Assembly (NCBI GenBank): GCA_016771945.1
Contig: QZLF01000002.1
Location: 620,001-684,000, forward strand
Direction: 5' to 3'
Source: Candidatus Leucobacter sulfamidivorax
GTDB taxonomy: Bacteria; Actinomycetota; Actinomycetes; Actinomycetales; Microbacteriaceae
DNA length: 64,000 bases
Both the position numbers and the translations under genes were made by a program. Shown here piece by piece: positions 56,118 through 64,000 of this stretch (position 1 is its first letter; the number at the start of each line of letters is the position of its first letter). Under the pieces are notes generated by a model. The model worked only from the letters and a program-made list of their open reading frames with translations. It was not told the origin of the DNA and did no database searches.

Positions 56118-57731
56118 GTGAGATTTTGGAACCCGCGGTCGAGGAAGACCGCAACCGCCGTCGGGGCCGCGCTGCTCGCGGTCTCGTTGATCGGCTGCTC
56201 GGGGCAGGGCGGTACCGCGAGCACCGGCGAAGCCGCGGGATCGAAGCAGGACGCCGACACGCTCGTGATCACCCGGGCGGGGGATCCCACCTCGCTGGAT
56301 CCGGCGGTCTCCGTCGCCACCGGTTCCGGCCTCGAGACGCTCTCGGCCTTCTACGAGCGCCTCGTCAACGTCGAGCCGGACGGCACGATCATCCCCGCCC
56401 TCGCCGAGTCCTGGGAGATCTCGGAGGACGGGCTCGCCTACACCTTCCACCTCCGCGAGGGCGTGCTGTTCCACGACGGCTCGCCCTTCACCGCCGAGGA
56501 GGTCAGGTACACCTGGCAGCGCATCGTCGGGCTGAACGACCAGGCGGCCCAGTACTGGCCCAACGTCAGCGACGTCGAGGTCGTCGACGACACCACCGCG
56601 GTGATCCGCCTGAACAAGCTCGATCCGACCTTCCTCAGCGTGCTGGGCGGCCAGCGCGGCGTCTACATGGGCCCGAGCAAGGCCTGCGTCGAGGCGAACG
56701 AGGCCGCGGCCGGCGACTGGGCGGTCGACCACTTCGTGGACCACGAGTGCGGCACGGGCGCGTACGAGCTGGAGTCGTGGAACCACGACGAGACCATCAC
56801 CTTCACTGCCTTCGAGGACTACTGGCAGGGCTGGGACGGCGCGCACGTCACGAAGGTCGTGCAGCAGATCGTCTCCGAGCCGAGCACGGTGCAGATGCTC
56901 CTGACCCAGGGCGACGTCGACCTCGCCGCCGACAACCTGCCGATGCAGGTCCTGCAGCAGTTGAAGGATCAGAGCGGGGTCGTCGTCGACGTCGCCGACT
57001 CGACGACGATCGACCAGATGGTCTTCAACCTGTACGAGGGGCCGACGACCGATCCCCGCGTCCGCGAGGCGATCTCTCTGCTGTTCGACTACGACGCGGC
57101 GATCCAGCAGGCGTACGCGGGCCAGGCCGAGCGCATCGCGACGGGCCTCCCGAGCACCGTGTGGCCGGAGGTCACCGAAGGGCTCGTGCCGATGGAGCGC
57201 GACGTCGAGCGGGCGAAGGAGCTGCTCGCCGAGGCGGGGTACCCCGACGGCTTCGAGCTCGAGTTCGCCTACGCGGACATCAACCAGTGGAGCAGCCTCG
57301 CCCTGATCCTCGAGGCGAGCCTCGGCGAGGGCGGCATCAAGGTGAAGCCGGTCCCGTCGACCTGGCCGGTGCTGTTCGAGAAGCTCGGCAACTCGAGTTA
57401 CGGCATGGCCGGCTACCAGATGTGGGCGGCCTACCCCGACCCGAACGACATCCTGATGTGGTGGAACACCGACCAGAAGAACTTCATCAACCCGGGCTGG
57501 GGAGACGCCGCGTCCGACGCGCTGATCACCCAGGCGACCGAGACGCTGGACGTCGAGGTCCGGGCGGACCTCTACCGCCAGGTCGTCGAGCGCCTGAAGG
57601 CCGACATGCCGGCGGTCTGGGTCGACCAGCCGATGCAGCAGACGGCGCTGCGGGACTACGTGTCCGGGTTCGTCTACAACCCGTACTACAACGGCCTGCT
57701 GGACTTCTACGCGCTGTCCAAGACGGCCTGA
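56118..57731 (+). CDS. ABC transporter substrate-binding lipoprotein (SBP_bac_5, DppA type)
   Basis: A 537-residue extracytoplasmic binding protein. Lipoprotein signal with lipobox LIGC (Cys27) after TATAVGAALLAVS; mature part has TRAGDPTSLDPAVS, AESWEISEDGLAYTFHLREGV and CGTGAYELESWN, all family 5 marks. It binds peptides, or peptide-like or opine-like ligands. GTG 56118 with GAGGAG upstream. It is the first gene of the rightward operon and is controlled by the palindromic operator. Confidence 0.92.
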   Translation: MRFWNPRSRKTATAVGAALLAVSLIGCSGQGGTASTGEAAGSKQDADTLVITRAGDPTSLDPAVSVATGSGLETLSAFYERLVNVEPDGTIIPALAESWEISEDGLAYTFHLREGVLFHDGSPFTAEEVRYTWQRIVGLNDQAAQYWPNVSDVEVVDDTTAVIRLNKLDPTFLSVLGGQRGVYMGPSKACVEANEAAAGDWAVDHFVDHECGTGAYELESWNHDETITFTAFEDYWQGWDGAHVTKVVQQIVSEPSTVQMLLTQGDVDLAADNLPMQVLQQLKDQSGVVVDVADSTTIDQMVFNLYEGPTTDPRVREAISLLFDYDAAIQQAYAGQAERIATGLPSTVWPEVTEGLVPMERDVERAKELLAEAGYPDGFELEFAYADINQWSSLALILEASLGEGGIKVKPVPSTWPVLFEKLGNSSYGMAGYQMWAAYPDPNDILMWWNTDQKNFINPGWGDAASDALITQATETLDVEVRADLYRQVVERLKADMPAVWVDQPMQQTALRDYVSGFVYNPYYNGLLDFYALSKTA

Positions 57732-57786
57732 GCCGCACGCGGGAACACGAGCAGGAACGAGCAGGAGCAAGGAGGTCGACGACGAG

Positions 57787-58803
57787 ATGCTTCAGGTATT
57801 CGGGCTGATCGTACGTCGGATGATCACCGTCATCCCGATCGTCATCGGGGTGGCGGTGATCACCTTCTTCCTCGTCAACGCGATCCCCGGCGACCCCGGA
57901 CGCGCGCTCGCAGGGCCCTATGCCTCCGAGGCCACGGTCGCCCAGATCCGCGCGAACTGGCGTCTCGACGAGCCGCTGCTCGCCCAGCTCCTGGCCTACC
58001 TGGGCAACCTGGCGACGGGCAACCTGGGCGTGTCCATCCAGTCGCGCGCGCCGGTCGCCGATGAGATATTCGGCCGCCTCCCGGCGACCCTGGAGCTCTC
58101 CTTCACCGCTCTGCTCATCATGATCGTCGTCGGCCTCGGCCTCGGCATCACGGCGGCGGTGCAGAACGGCAGGTTCCTCGACCACGTCGCCCGGGTGGTC
58201 GCCGTGCTGGGCGCGGCGCTGCCGGTGTTCTGGCTCGCCCTGATGGCGCAGCTCGTGTTCTACTCGATGCTCGGCTGGCTCCCCGCCGTCGGCCGGAACA
58301 CGAGCGAGGCGCTCACCCCGGACCGCGTCACCGGTTTCAACGTGCTCGACAGCATCCTCACGGGGAACTGGCCGGCCCTCGGGGACTCCGTCTCGCACCT
58401 GATCCTGCCGGCCCTGGTCCTCGCCGTCGGCGGCCTCGCTGGCATCGTCAGGATCGCGCGCGCCTCGATGCTCGAGGTGCTGCACACCGACTACGTCCGC
58501 GCCGCGACGGCGCGCGGGCTCGGCTGGCGCTCGGTCACGCTGCGGCACGCCTTCCGCAACGCCCTCCTTCCGTCCATCACGGTCATCGGCCTGCTGTTCG
58601 GCGCGACCCTCGGCGGAGCGCTCGTCGTGGAGTGGGTGTTCGCGTGGCCCGGCATCGGCACCTTCGCCGCGAACAGCATCACCAACCTCGACTACCCCTC
58701 CATCATCGGCGTGACCCTGCTCTTCGCGATCGCCTATCTGATCGTGAACCTCGTTGTCGACGTCCTGTATCTCGTCATCAACCCGAAGCTGAGGAGCGCA
58801 TGA
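57787..58803 (+). CDS. ABC transporter permease (DppB type)
   Basis: A 338-residue permease with six membrane helices. The N-terminal RRMITVIPIVIGVAVITFFL, the IPGDPGRALAGP loop and the EAA-type coupling motif VRAATARGLGWRSVTLRHAFRNA are standard for DppB/OppB. AAGGAGG precedes ATG 57787. It overlaps the next permease by 4 bases. Confidence 0.92.
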   Translation: MLQVFGLIVRRMITVIPIVIGVAVITFFLVNAIPGDPGRALAGPYASEATVAQIRANWRLDEPLLAQLLAYLGNLATGNLGVSIQSRAPVADEIFGRLPATLELSFTALLIMIVVGLGLGITAAVQNGRFLDHVARVVAVLGAALPVFWLALMAQLVFYSMLGWLPAVGRNTSEALTPDRVTGFNVLDSILTGNWPALGDSVSHLILPALVLAVGGLAGIVRIARASMLEVLHTDYVRAATARGLGWRSVTLRHAFRNALLPSITVIGLLFGATLGGALVVEWVFAWPGIGTFAANSITNLDYPSIIGVTLLFAIAYLIVNLVVDVLYLVINPKLRSA

Positions 58804-59702
58804 CCACCCAGCCGATCGAGTTCGACCGCTCGGCGCACCGGCAGCGCGTCCGCGAGCGGCGCAGGCGGCGATCGCACGAGCTCTGGTACACGCTGAAGTC
58901 CAACCCGCTCAGCCTGGTCGGCATCGGCCTCGTGCTGCTGCTGGTCCTCGTCGCGATCTTCGGCCCGCTGCTCAGCCCCTACGATCCGGTGAAGCCGAAC
59001 GTCCTCGAGACGCTGCTGCCGCCGTCCCTGGAGCACCCGTTCGGAACGGATCACGCGGGCCGGGACATCCTGTCGCGCGTCATGCACGGAGCCGGCATCA
59101 GCCTCAGGATCGGCGTCATGGCCGTCGTGGTCATCGCGGTCGTCGGCACCACCATCGGCCTGATCGCGGGCACGGTCGGCGGGGCGCTCGACGCGGTGAT
59201 CCTCCGCGTGGCGGACGTCTTCCTCGCGTTCCCGACGCTCGTGCTCGCGCTCGCGATCGCCGCGACCCTGGGCGGCGGCCTCGAGAACGTGATCATCGCG
59301 GTCGCCATCGCCGGGTGGCCCTGGTACGCGCGCCTGATCCGCTCGGTCGTCATCGAGACGCGTCGCGAGAGCTACATCGAGGCGGCGAGGATCGGCGGCA
59401 GCTCGTGGCCGCGGATCATCCGCCGGCACATCCTCCCGAACAGCGTCGCCCCGATCGTCGTACAGGCCTCGCAGGACCTCGGCTTCGTGATCCTGCTCGC
59501 CGCGAGCCTCGGCTTCCTCGGCGTCGGCGTGCCGCTGCCCACGCCGGAATGGGGGGCGATGATCAACGACGGCAGGAACGTCTTCCTCAACGCGCCCTGG
59601 GTGGCGGCGTTCCCCGGGCTCGCGATCGTCTTCGCGGTGATCGCCTTCAACCTCGCGGGCGACGGCCTGCGCGACGTGCTGGACCCGAGGGGGCGGCGAT
59701 GA
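58800..59702 (+). CDS. ABC transporter permease (DppC type)
   Basis: A 300-residue permease. The OppC N-terminal domain (LWYTLKSNPLSLVGIGLVLL) is followed by HPFGTDHAGRDILSRVMHGA and the coupling motif YIEAARIGGSSWPRIIRRHILPN. Together with the DppB-type subunit it forms the membrane channel. ATGA overlaps on both sides show tight translational coupling. Confidence 0.92.
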   Translation: MTTQPIEFDRSAHRQRVRERRRRRSHELWYTLKSNPLSLVGIGLVLLLVLVAIFGPLLSPYDPVKPNVLETLLPPSLEHPFGTDHAGRDILSRVMHGAGISLRIGVMAVVVIAVVGTTIGLIAGTVGGALDAVILRVADVFLAFPTLVLALAIAATLGGGLENVIIAVAIAGWPWYARLIRSVVIETRRESYIEAARIGGSSWPRIIRRHILPNSVAPIVVQASQDLGFVILLAASLGFLGVGVPLPTPEWGAMINDGRNVFLNAPWVAAFPGLAIVFAVIAFNLAGDGLRDVLDPRGRR

Positions 59703-60502
59703 GCGCGATCCTCTCGGTGAACCGGGTCTCCAAGCGGTTCACGGTTCCGCGCAGCTTCCCGGGGCGCACCCTCGACGCGGTCGCCGGGGTCAGCCTCGAG
59801 CTGTCCGAGGGCCGGACCGTGGGCATCGTCGGCGAGTCGGGATCGGGCAAGACGACGCTCGGGCGCATGATCGTCGGGCTGGAGCGCCCGAGCGAGGGGA
59901 GCGTGGAGGTCTGCGGCGTCGACATGTTCGCCGCCTCCCGCATCGAGCGGCGCGCGGTGCGGCCCCGGGTGCAGATGGTCTTCCAGGATCCCAGGTCGTC
60001 GCTCGACCCGCGCCTCACCGCCGAGTCGGCCGTGCGGGAGCCGCTGCTGGCGAACGGGATCGTGCCGCGCGCCGCCTCACCCGAGCGCGCGATCGAGCTG
60101 CTGGAGATGTGCGGGCTCTCGGGCAACGTCACGCAGCGCTTCCCGCACGAGCTCTCCGGCGGCCAGCGGCAGCGCGTCTCGATCGCACGGGCGCTCGCGA
60201 GCGAGCCGCGCATCATCGTGCTCGACGAGCCCACGAGCGCCCTCGACGTCTCGGTGCAGGCGCAGGTGCTCAACCTGCTCAAGGACCTGCAGGAGGAGCT
60301 CGGGCTCGGCTACGTCTTCGTCTCCCACGACCTCGCCGTGGTGCGGAGCATGAGCGATCAGATCGTCGTGATGAAGAACGGCGCCGCCGTGGAGCAGGGC
60401 CCGGCGGAGCGGATCTTCGGCTCCCCGGAGCAGGAGTACACGCGGCGGCTGCTCGCGGCGGTGCCGAGACTCGCCCGGCGAAGCGAAGGAGCGGAGAGAT
60501 GA
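59699..60502 (+). CDS. ABC transporter ATP-binding protein (DppF type)
   Basis: A 267-residue ATPase. Walker A IVGESGSGKTTLGR (about 43-56), FQDPRSSLDPRL Q-loop, signature LSGGQRQRVSIARALA, Walker B IIVLDEPTSALDVSVQAQ. It is the partner of the DppD-type ATPase encoded in the opposite operon. Shorter than usual DppF (about 320 residues) since the C-terminal extension is brief. Overlaps both neighbours by 4 bases. Confidence 0.92.
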   Translation: MSAILSVNRVSKRFTVPRSFPGRTLDAVAGVSLELSEGRTVGIVGESGSGKTTLGRMIVGLERPSEGSVEVCGVDMFAASRIERRAVRPRVQMVFQDPRSSLDPRLTAESAVREPLLANGIVPRAASPERAIELLEMCGLSGNVTQRFPHELSGGQRQRVSIARALASEPRIIVLDEPTSALDVSVQAQVLNLLKDLQEELGLGYVFVSHDLAVVRSMSDQIVVMKNGAAVEQGPAERIFGSPEQEYTRRLLAAVPRLARRSEGAER

Positions 60503-61197
60503 CCAGGATCCGGATTCTGAACTCGGTCGCCAGAGGGGCGGTCACCGACGACGCGCTCCCGGCGTTCCCTGATTTCGTGAGCGTCGACGTCGACTGGCTG
60601 CCCGACGGCTCGCGCCGGAGCATCGAGTGCCGGTGCGACGCCGCGGAGGTGCAGCCGCTGATCCTCGACCGCGTGCGCGCGGCCGTCGCGGACGGCGTCG
60701 ACGGCATCGTGATCAACTGCTTCATGGACCCCGGCCTCGAGCCCGCGCGCGAGATCTCCTCGGTGCCGGTGGCGGGGCCCGCGCAGTCGGCGATGACGCT
60801 CGCCCTGAACCTCGGCGACCGCTTCTCGGTGATACTGCCCTCGGCGTCGGGCGCGCCCATCGTCCGGCGGCAGGCCCGGGCCTACGTCGGGGTCGACCGG
60901 CTCGCCTCCGTCCGCAGCGTCGACATGCCCGTCGAGGAGCTCGGGGACGCCGGGCGCCTGGTCGACGCGCTGACCGCGGAGGCCGAGCGCGCGATCGGCG
61001 ACGACGGCGCCGAGGTCGTGATCCTCGGCTGCACCGGGATGAGCTACGCGACGGATGTGGTGCGGGAGCGGCTCGGCGGCAGCGGAGTGCCCGTGCTCGA
61101 TCCCACGCTCTGCGCCGTGGGCGCGGTGCTCGGTCAGACCATTCAGTCGGTTCGGCACGCGGAGCTCGGCTACCGCCTGCCGGCCTGGAGAGTATGA
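60499..61197 (+). CDS. aspartate/glutamate/hydantoin racemase family protein
   Basis: A 232-residue cofactor-independent racemase. The two catalytic cysteines of the family are present: Cys74 in IVINCFMDPGLEPAREI and Cys178 in VVILGCTGMSYATDV. The NCF-DPGL and LGC-GM contexts match hydantoin racemases better than glutamate racemase. It would interconvert enantiomers of a hydantoin or amino acid so that downstream enzymes can use both. Overlaps the dppF-type gene. Confidence 0.85.
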   Translation: MTRIRILNSVARGAVTDDALPAFPDFVSVDVDWLPDGSRRSIECRCDAAEVQPLILDRVRAAVADGVDGIVINCFMDPGLEPAREISSVPVAGPAQSAMTLALNLGDRFSVILPSASGAPIVRRQARAYVGVDRLASVRSVDMPVEELGDAGRLVDALTAEAERAIGDDGAEVVILGCTGMSYATDVVRERLGGSGVPVLDPTLCAVGAVLGQTIQSVRHAELGYRLPAWRV

Positions 61198-61215
61198 GAA
61201 GGAGAAGGCCCGGAC

Positions 61216-62331
61216 ATGTGGAGGCTTGAACGAGACCACCTCGAGGCGCTCGCCATCGGGGCGGGCGTGCTCGGCACGGGCGGCGGGGGCAACCCGTACA
61301 TCGGCACCCTCGCCGCGCGGCGGCTGCTCGAGTCGGGGAGGACCGTCGAGATCATCGATCCCGCGGAGGTCCCCGACGACTGGACCCTGTGCACGGTCGG
61401 AGGCGTCGGCGCGCCCACCATCGGCGTCGAGAAGATCGTGCGGGGCACTGAGACGACGGATGCCGTCCGGACCCTCGAGGAGCAGATCGGGCGCCGGATC
61501 GACGCGGTCGTCCCCGCGGAGATCGGGGGCGGCAACTCCATCGAGCCGATGATCGTCGCGGCGAACCTCGGCATCCCGGTCGTCGACGGCGACGGCATGG
61601 GTCGGGCGTTCCCGACGCTGCCCCGGCTCACCTTCCTCATCTACGGCGTGAGCTGCTACCCCGCCGCCGTCGCCGACGAGAAGGGCAATCGGATCGTCTT
61701 CCCGAGCGGCGTCGACTTCCACTGGCTCGAGCGGCTCTCGCGCAACTCCGTCGTGCAGATGGGCGGTTTCGCGGGCATGGCCGTCGCGGTCATGGACGGC
61801 GCGACGCTGAAGCGCTACGTCGTGCCGCGCACGCTCTCGCTCGCGATCGACCTCGGACGGCGCGTGCTGAGCGCCCGCGCCGAGCACCGGGTGTCGCCGG
61901 TCGACGCGATCATCGAGTCGACGGGCGCCCTGCGCCTGTTCGAGGGCAAGGTCGTCGACGTCGAGCGTCGCACCGAGGGCGGCTGGAACCTCGGCAGCGT
62001 GCGCATCGAGGGCTCGGGCGTCGACGCGGGATCCTCGCTCGAGGTCTCCTTCCAGAACGAGAACCTCATCGCCTGGCGCGACGGCGAGGTCGTCGCGACC
62101 GTGCCGGACCTGGTCTGCATCGTCAATCAGGAGGACGCCACCCCGATCACGACCGAGATGCTGCGGTACGGCTACCGGGTGAGCGTGCTCGGTCTACGGG
62201 CCAGCGAGCTGCTCGTCACCCCGGAGGCACTGGAGATCGTGGGACCGGAGTCGTTCGGGTATCCGGACATCGCATACGCGCCCCTGCAGGGGGCCGCCGC
62301 AGTGGGCGATCTCGTGAAGGAGCTGGCATGA
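61216..62331 (+). CDS. DUF917 protein (S-methyl-thiohydantoin desulfurase-like)
   Basis: A 371-residue protein of the DUF917 family: GAGVLGTGGGGNPYIG at residues 16-31, VVPAEIGGGNSIEPMIVAA, GIPVVDGDGMGRAFP, and a C-terminal beta domain with VPDLVCIVNQEDATPITTEM. DUF917 has been associated with thiohydantoin desulfuration in ergothioneine breakdown and often stands next to, or is fused with, hydantoinase A-like proteins, as here. The exact substrate is unknown. It overlaps the following gene by 4 bases. Confidence 0.85.
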   Translation: MWRLERDHLEALAIGAGVLGTGGGGNPYIGTLAARRLLESGRTVEIIDPAEVPDDWTLCTVGGVGAPTIGVEKIVRGTETTDAVRTLEEQIGRRIDAVVPAEIGGGNSIEPMIVAANLGIPVVDGDGMGRAFPTLPRLTFLIYGVSCYPAAVADEKGNRIVFPSGVDFHWLERLSRNSVVQMGGFAGMAVAVMDGATLKRYVVPRTLSLAIDLGRRVLSARAEHRVSPVDAIIESTGALRLFEGKVVDVERRTEGGWNLGSVRIEGSGVDAGSSLEVSFQNENLIAWRDGEVVATVPDLVCIVNQEDATPITTEMLRYGYRVSVLGLRASELLVTPEALEIVGPESFGYPDIAYAPLQGAAAVGDLVKELA

Positions 62332-63893
62332 TCCGGGTGGGCATCGACGTCGGGGGGACGAACACCGACGCCGTGGTGATGGACGGCGACCGCGTGCTCG
62401 GGGCAGTGAAGAGCCCCACGAGCGAGGAGGTGCTGACCGGGGTCGTGAACGCCATCGGCTCGGTCATCGCCGACAGCGGCGTCTCGCCCGAGCAGGTGGA
62501 GGCCGTGATGATCGGCACCACCCAGTTCACCAACGCCGTCATCGAGCGGCGGCGGCTCGCGCGGACCGCGGTGCTGCGGCTGGGCCTGCCCGCCACGGTC
62601 TCGGTGCCGCCGTTCGAGGACTGGCCCGACGACCTCCGCTCGGCCATCGGCGCCGTCTCGGCCGTCGTGCACGGCGGGCGCGAGTTCGACGGCCGCACGA
62701 TCTCCGAGGTGGACCCGGCGGAGATCGCGGATACGGTCTCGCGCTGGGTGGCGGAGGGCGTGGAGGCGGTCGCGGTGTCCGCGGTGTTCTCGCCGGCCTA
62801 CCCCGAGCAGGAGCGCGAGGTGGTGGCCCTGATCGAGCGGGAGTTCCCGCAGCTCGACGTCGTCGCATCGGGCGACATCGGCGGGCTCGGCCTCCTGGAG
62901 CGGGAGAACGCCGCGGCGCTGAACGCCTCGCTCCGCCCCTTCGCCCGCAAGGTCGTGGAGGCGTTCCGGAGCGGCGTGCGGCAGCACGCGCCGGGCGCGG
63001 TCATGTACATCACCCAGAACGACGGCACCCTCATCGGCGCCGAGCTCGCGGAGCGCTTCCCCGTGCTCACCTTCGCGAGCGGGCCGACGAACAGCATGCG
63101 CGGCGCGGCGTTCCTCTCCGGGGTGCAGGACGCGCTCGTGCTCGACGTGGGCGGCACGACCGCCGACATCGGCGCGATCGTCGGCGGATTCCCCCGGGCC
63201 TCCGCCGTGGCCGCGACCTTCGCCGACGTGCGCACCAACTTCCGCATGCCCGATCTGCTCTCCTTCGGGCTCGGCGGCGGCAGTCTCGTGCGCGGCGAGG
63301 AGCCCCGGATCGGCCCCGACAGCGTGGGGTACCGGATCACGGCGGAGGCACTCGTCTTCGGCGGCGGCACGCTCACGGCCACCGACCTCGCCGTCGCCGG
63401 CGGGATGTCCGCGATCGGCGACCCCGCGGCGGTCGCGGGGCTGGACCCGCAGCTGGTGTCCCGCGGTCTCGCCTCCATGCGGGCGATGGTCGAGGACGCC
63501 CTGGACCGCATGCGCACCTCGCGCGAGGATCAGCCGGTCATCGTGGTCGGCGGCGGGAGCATCCTCGTCCCCGGCGAGCTCGCCGGCGCGGCGCGGGTGA
63601 TCCGCCCGCCGCACTTCGAGATCGCGAACGCCGTCGGGGCCGCGATCGCCCAGGTCAGCGGCGAGTTCGACGCGGTTCAGCCGCTCGATCGCAGCCGCGA
63701 GGAACTGCTCGAGGACGCGGTGTGGATCGCGACGCGGGAGGCGGTGGCGCAGGGCGCCGAGCCCGAGAGCGTGCGCGTCGTCGAGCTCGAGGAGATCCCG
63801 GTCGCCTACGTCGACGGGGCGATGACGAGGATCCGCGCCAAGGTGGTCGGCGAGCTGCGCCGATCCGCGGATGCCCCGGCGCGGACGGTGTGA
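62328..63893 (+). CDS. hydantoinase/oxoprolinase family protein (HyuA-like)
   Basis: A 521-residue ASKHA-fold protein. The N-terminal domain begins IRVGIDVGGTNTDAVVMDG; the central part has IGTTQFTNAVIERR; the hydantoinase A domain shows FASGPTNSMRGAAFLSG and LVLDVGGTTADIGAIV, with GLGGGSLVRGE following. The family cleaves hydantoins or 5-oxoproline with ATP. It is shorter than two-subunit HyuA (about 700) and no hyuB follows at once; this short form typically accompanies DUF917. ATG 62328 overlaps the DUF917 stop. Confidence 0.88.
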   Translation: MIRVGIDVGGTNTDAVVMDGDRVLGAVKSPTSEEVLTGVVNAIGSVIADSGVSPEQVEAVMIGTTQFTNAVIERRRLARTAVLRLGLPATVSVPPFEDWPDDLRSAIGAVSAVVHGGREFDGRTISEVDPAEIADTVSRWVAEGVEAVAVSAVFSPAYPEQEREVVALIEREFPQLDVVASGDIGGLGLLERENAAALNASLRPFARKVVEAFRSGVRQHAPGAVMYITQNDGTLIGAELAERFPVLTFASGPTNSMRGAAFLSGVQDALVLDVGGTTADIGAIVGGFPRASAVAATFADVRTNFRMPDLLSFGLGGGSLVRGEEPRIGPDSVGYRITAEALVFGGGTLTATDLAVAGGMSAIGDPAAVAGLDPQLVSRGLASMRAMVEDALDRMRTSREDQPVIVVGGGSILVPGELAGAARVIRPPHFEIANAVGAAIAQVSGEFDAVQPLDRSREELLEDAVWIATREAVAQGAEPESVRVVELEEIPVAYVDGAMTRIRAKVVGELRRSADAPARTV

Positions 63894-63906
63894 GTGCGCA
63901 TGTCAA

Positions 63907-63936
63907 CGGAACAAGTGAATACGGAACAAGTGAATA
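63907..63936 (+). repeat. 15-bp tandem duplication before the last gene
   Basis: CGGAACAAGTGAATA occurs twice in a row (63907-63921 and 63922-63936), then CGAGGAG, which provides the ribosome binding site of the next gene. Confidence 0.85.
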
Positions 63937-63950
63937 CGAGGAGTGCAGTG

Positions 63951-64000
63951 ATGAGCTCAGCAGGTGACGGTTTCGATGTCGAAGGGGTGAGGTCCCGTTT
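63951..64000 (+). CDS. start of an unidentified gene (possibly PLP aminotransferase class V-like)
   Basis: ATG 63951, with GAGGAG about 10 bases upstream, opens a frame (MSSAGDGFDVEGVRSRF) that runs out of the window. The DVEGVRSRF pattern resembles the start of cysteine-desulfurase-like aminotransferases, but sixteen residues are too few to be sure. It continues the import/hydantoin operon. Confidence 0.45.
   Translation, partial: MSSAGDGFDVEGVRSR

Overview
The window is high-GC (about 70%), densely packed actinobacterial chromosome. The gene content and order (rplY–pth–mfd–mazG–hisS–eno–ftsB-like–DUF501–ndh, RamB-type regulator next to GTP-dependent pckG, guaB/guaB3/guaA, CIRCE-groES) point to the family Microbacteriaceae, probably Leucobacter or a close relative; the genus is an inference. 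Many genes appear to be transcribed as leaderless mRNAs: a TANNNT -10 box lies 6-7 nt upstream of the start codon.

Layout. 1–12 kb: housekeeping block (L25 end, Pth, Mfd, a small membrane protein, MazG, a lipoprotein, HisS, enolase, FtsB/DivIC-like protein, DUF501, NDH-2). As given, mfd carries two lesions and the lipoprotein gene one frameshift. 12–16.6 kb: a DUF2207 membrane protein and an ICMT-like membrane protein diverge from one palindromic -10 box, followed by a GMC oxidoreductase. 16.6–18.4 kb: tandem palindromic repeats and a first IS110-family element. 18.4–22 kb: RamB-type regulator, pckG, a strong terminator and an unusual tRNA with anticodon UAA. 22–36 kb: accessory metabolism (TetR with a quinone-oxidoreductase-like enzyme, PLP amino acid deaminase, FAD-linked sugar-lactone oxidase, LemA/HtpX-like pair, AraC with an aromatic-ring FAD monooxygenase, MFS exporter, aspartase, glycolate/D-lactate oxidase, FKBP). 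36–42.4 kb: NCS2 purine permease, three DUF4190 small membrane proteins, a second IS110-family element and a THUMP-like methyltransferase. 42.5–52.9 kb: groES, rarD, then the purine locus guaB – PIN/Phd toxin-antitoxin – guaB3 – glpD – SURF1 – DUF3817 – guaA.

52.9–64 kb is an accessory catabolic island around a single near-perfect GntR-type operator. Leftward run dppD, an M20 peptidase and a GntR/FCD regulator; rightward run a dipeptide-type binding protein, two permeases, a second ATPase, a hydantoin-racemase-like protein, a DUF917 (thiohydantoin-desulfurase-like) protein, a hydantoinase A-like protein and the start of another gene. The most economical reading is a self-contained import and degradation pathway for a hydantoin, thiohydantoin or N-carbamoyl amino-acid type compound; the substrate cannot be read from sequence. 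This is the best candidate in the window for an uncharacterised system. Second in interest are GuaB3 with serine at the catalytic cysteine position, the symmetric divergent leaderless promoter, and the two IS110 elements with candidate bridge-RNA regions.
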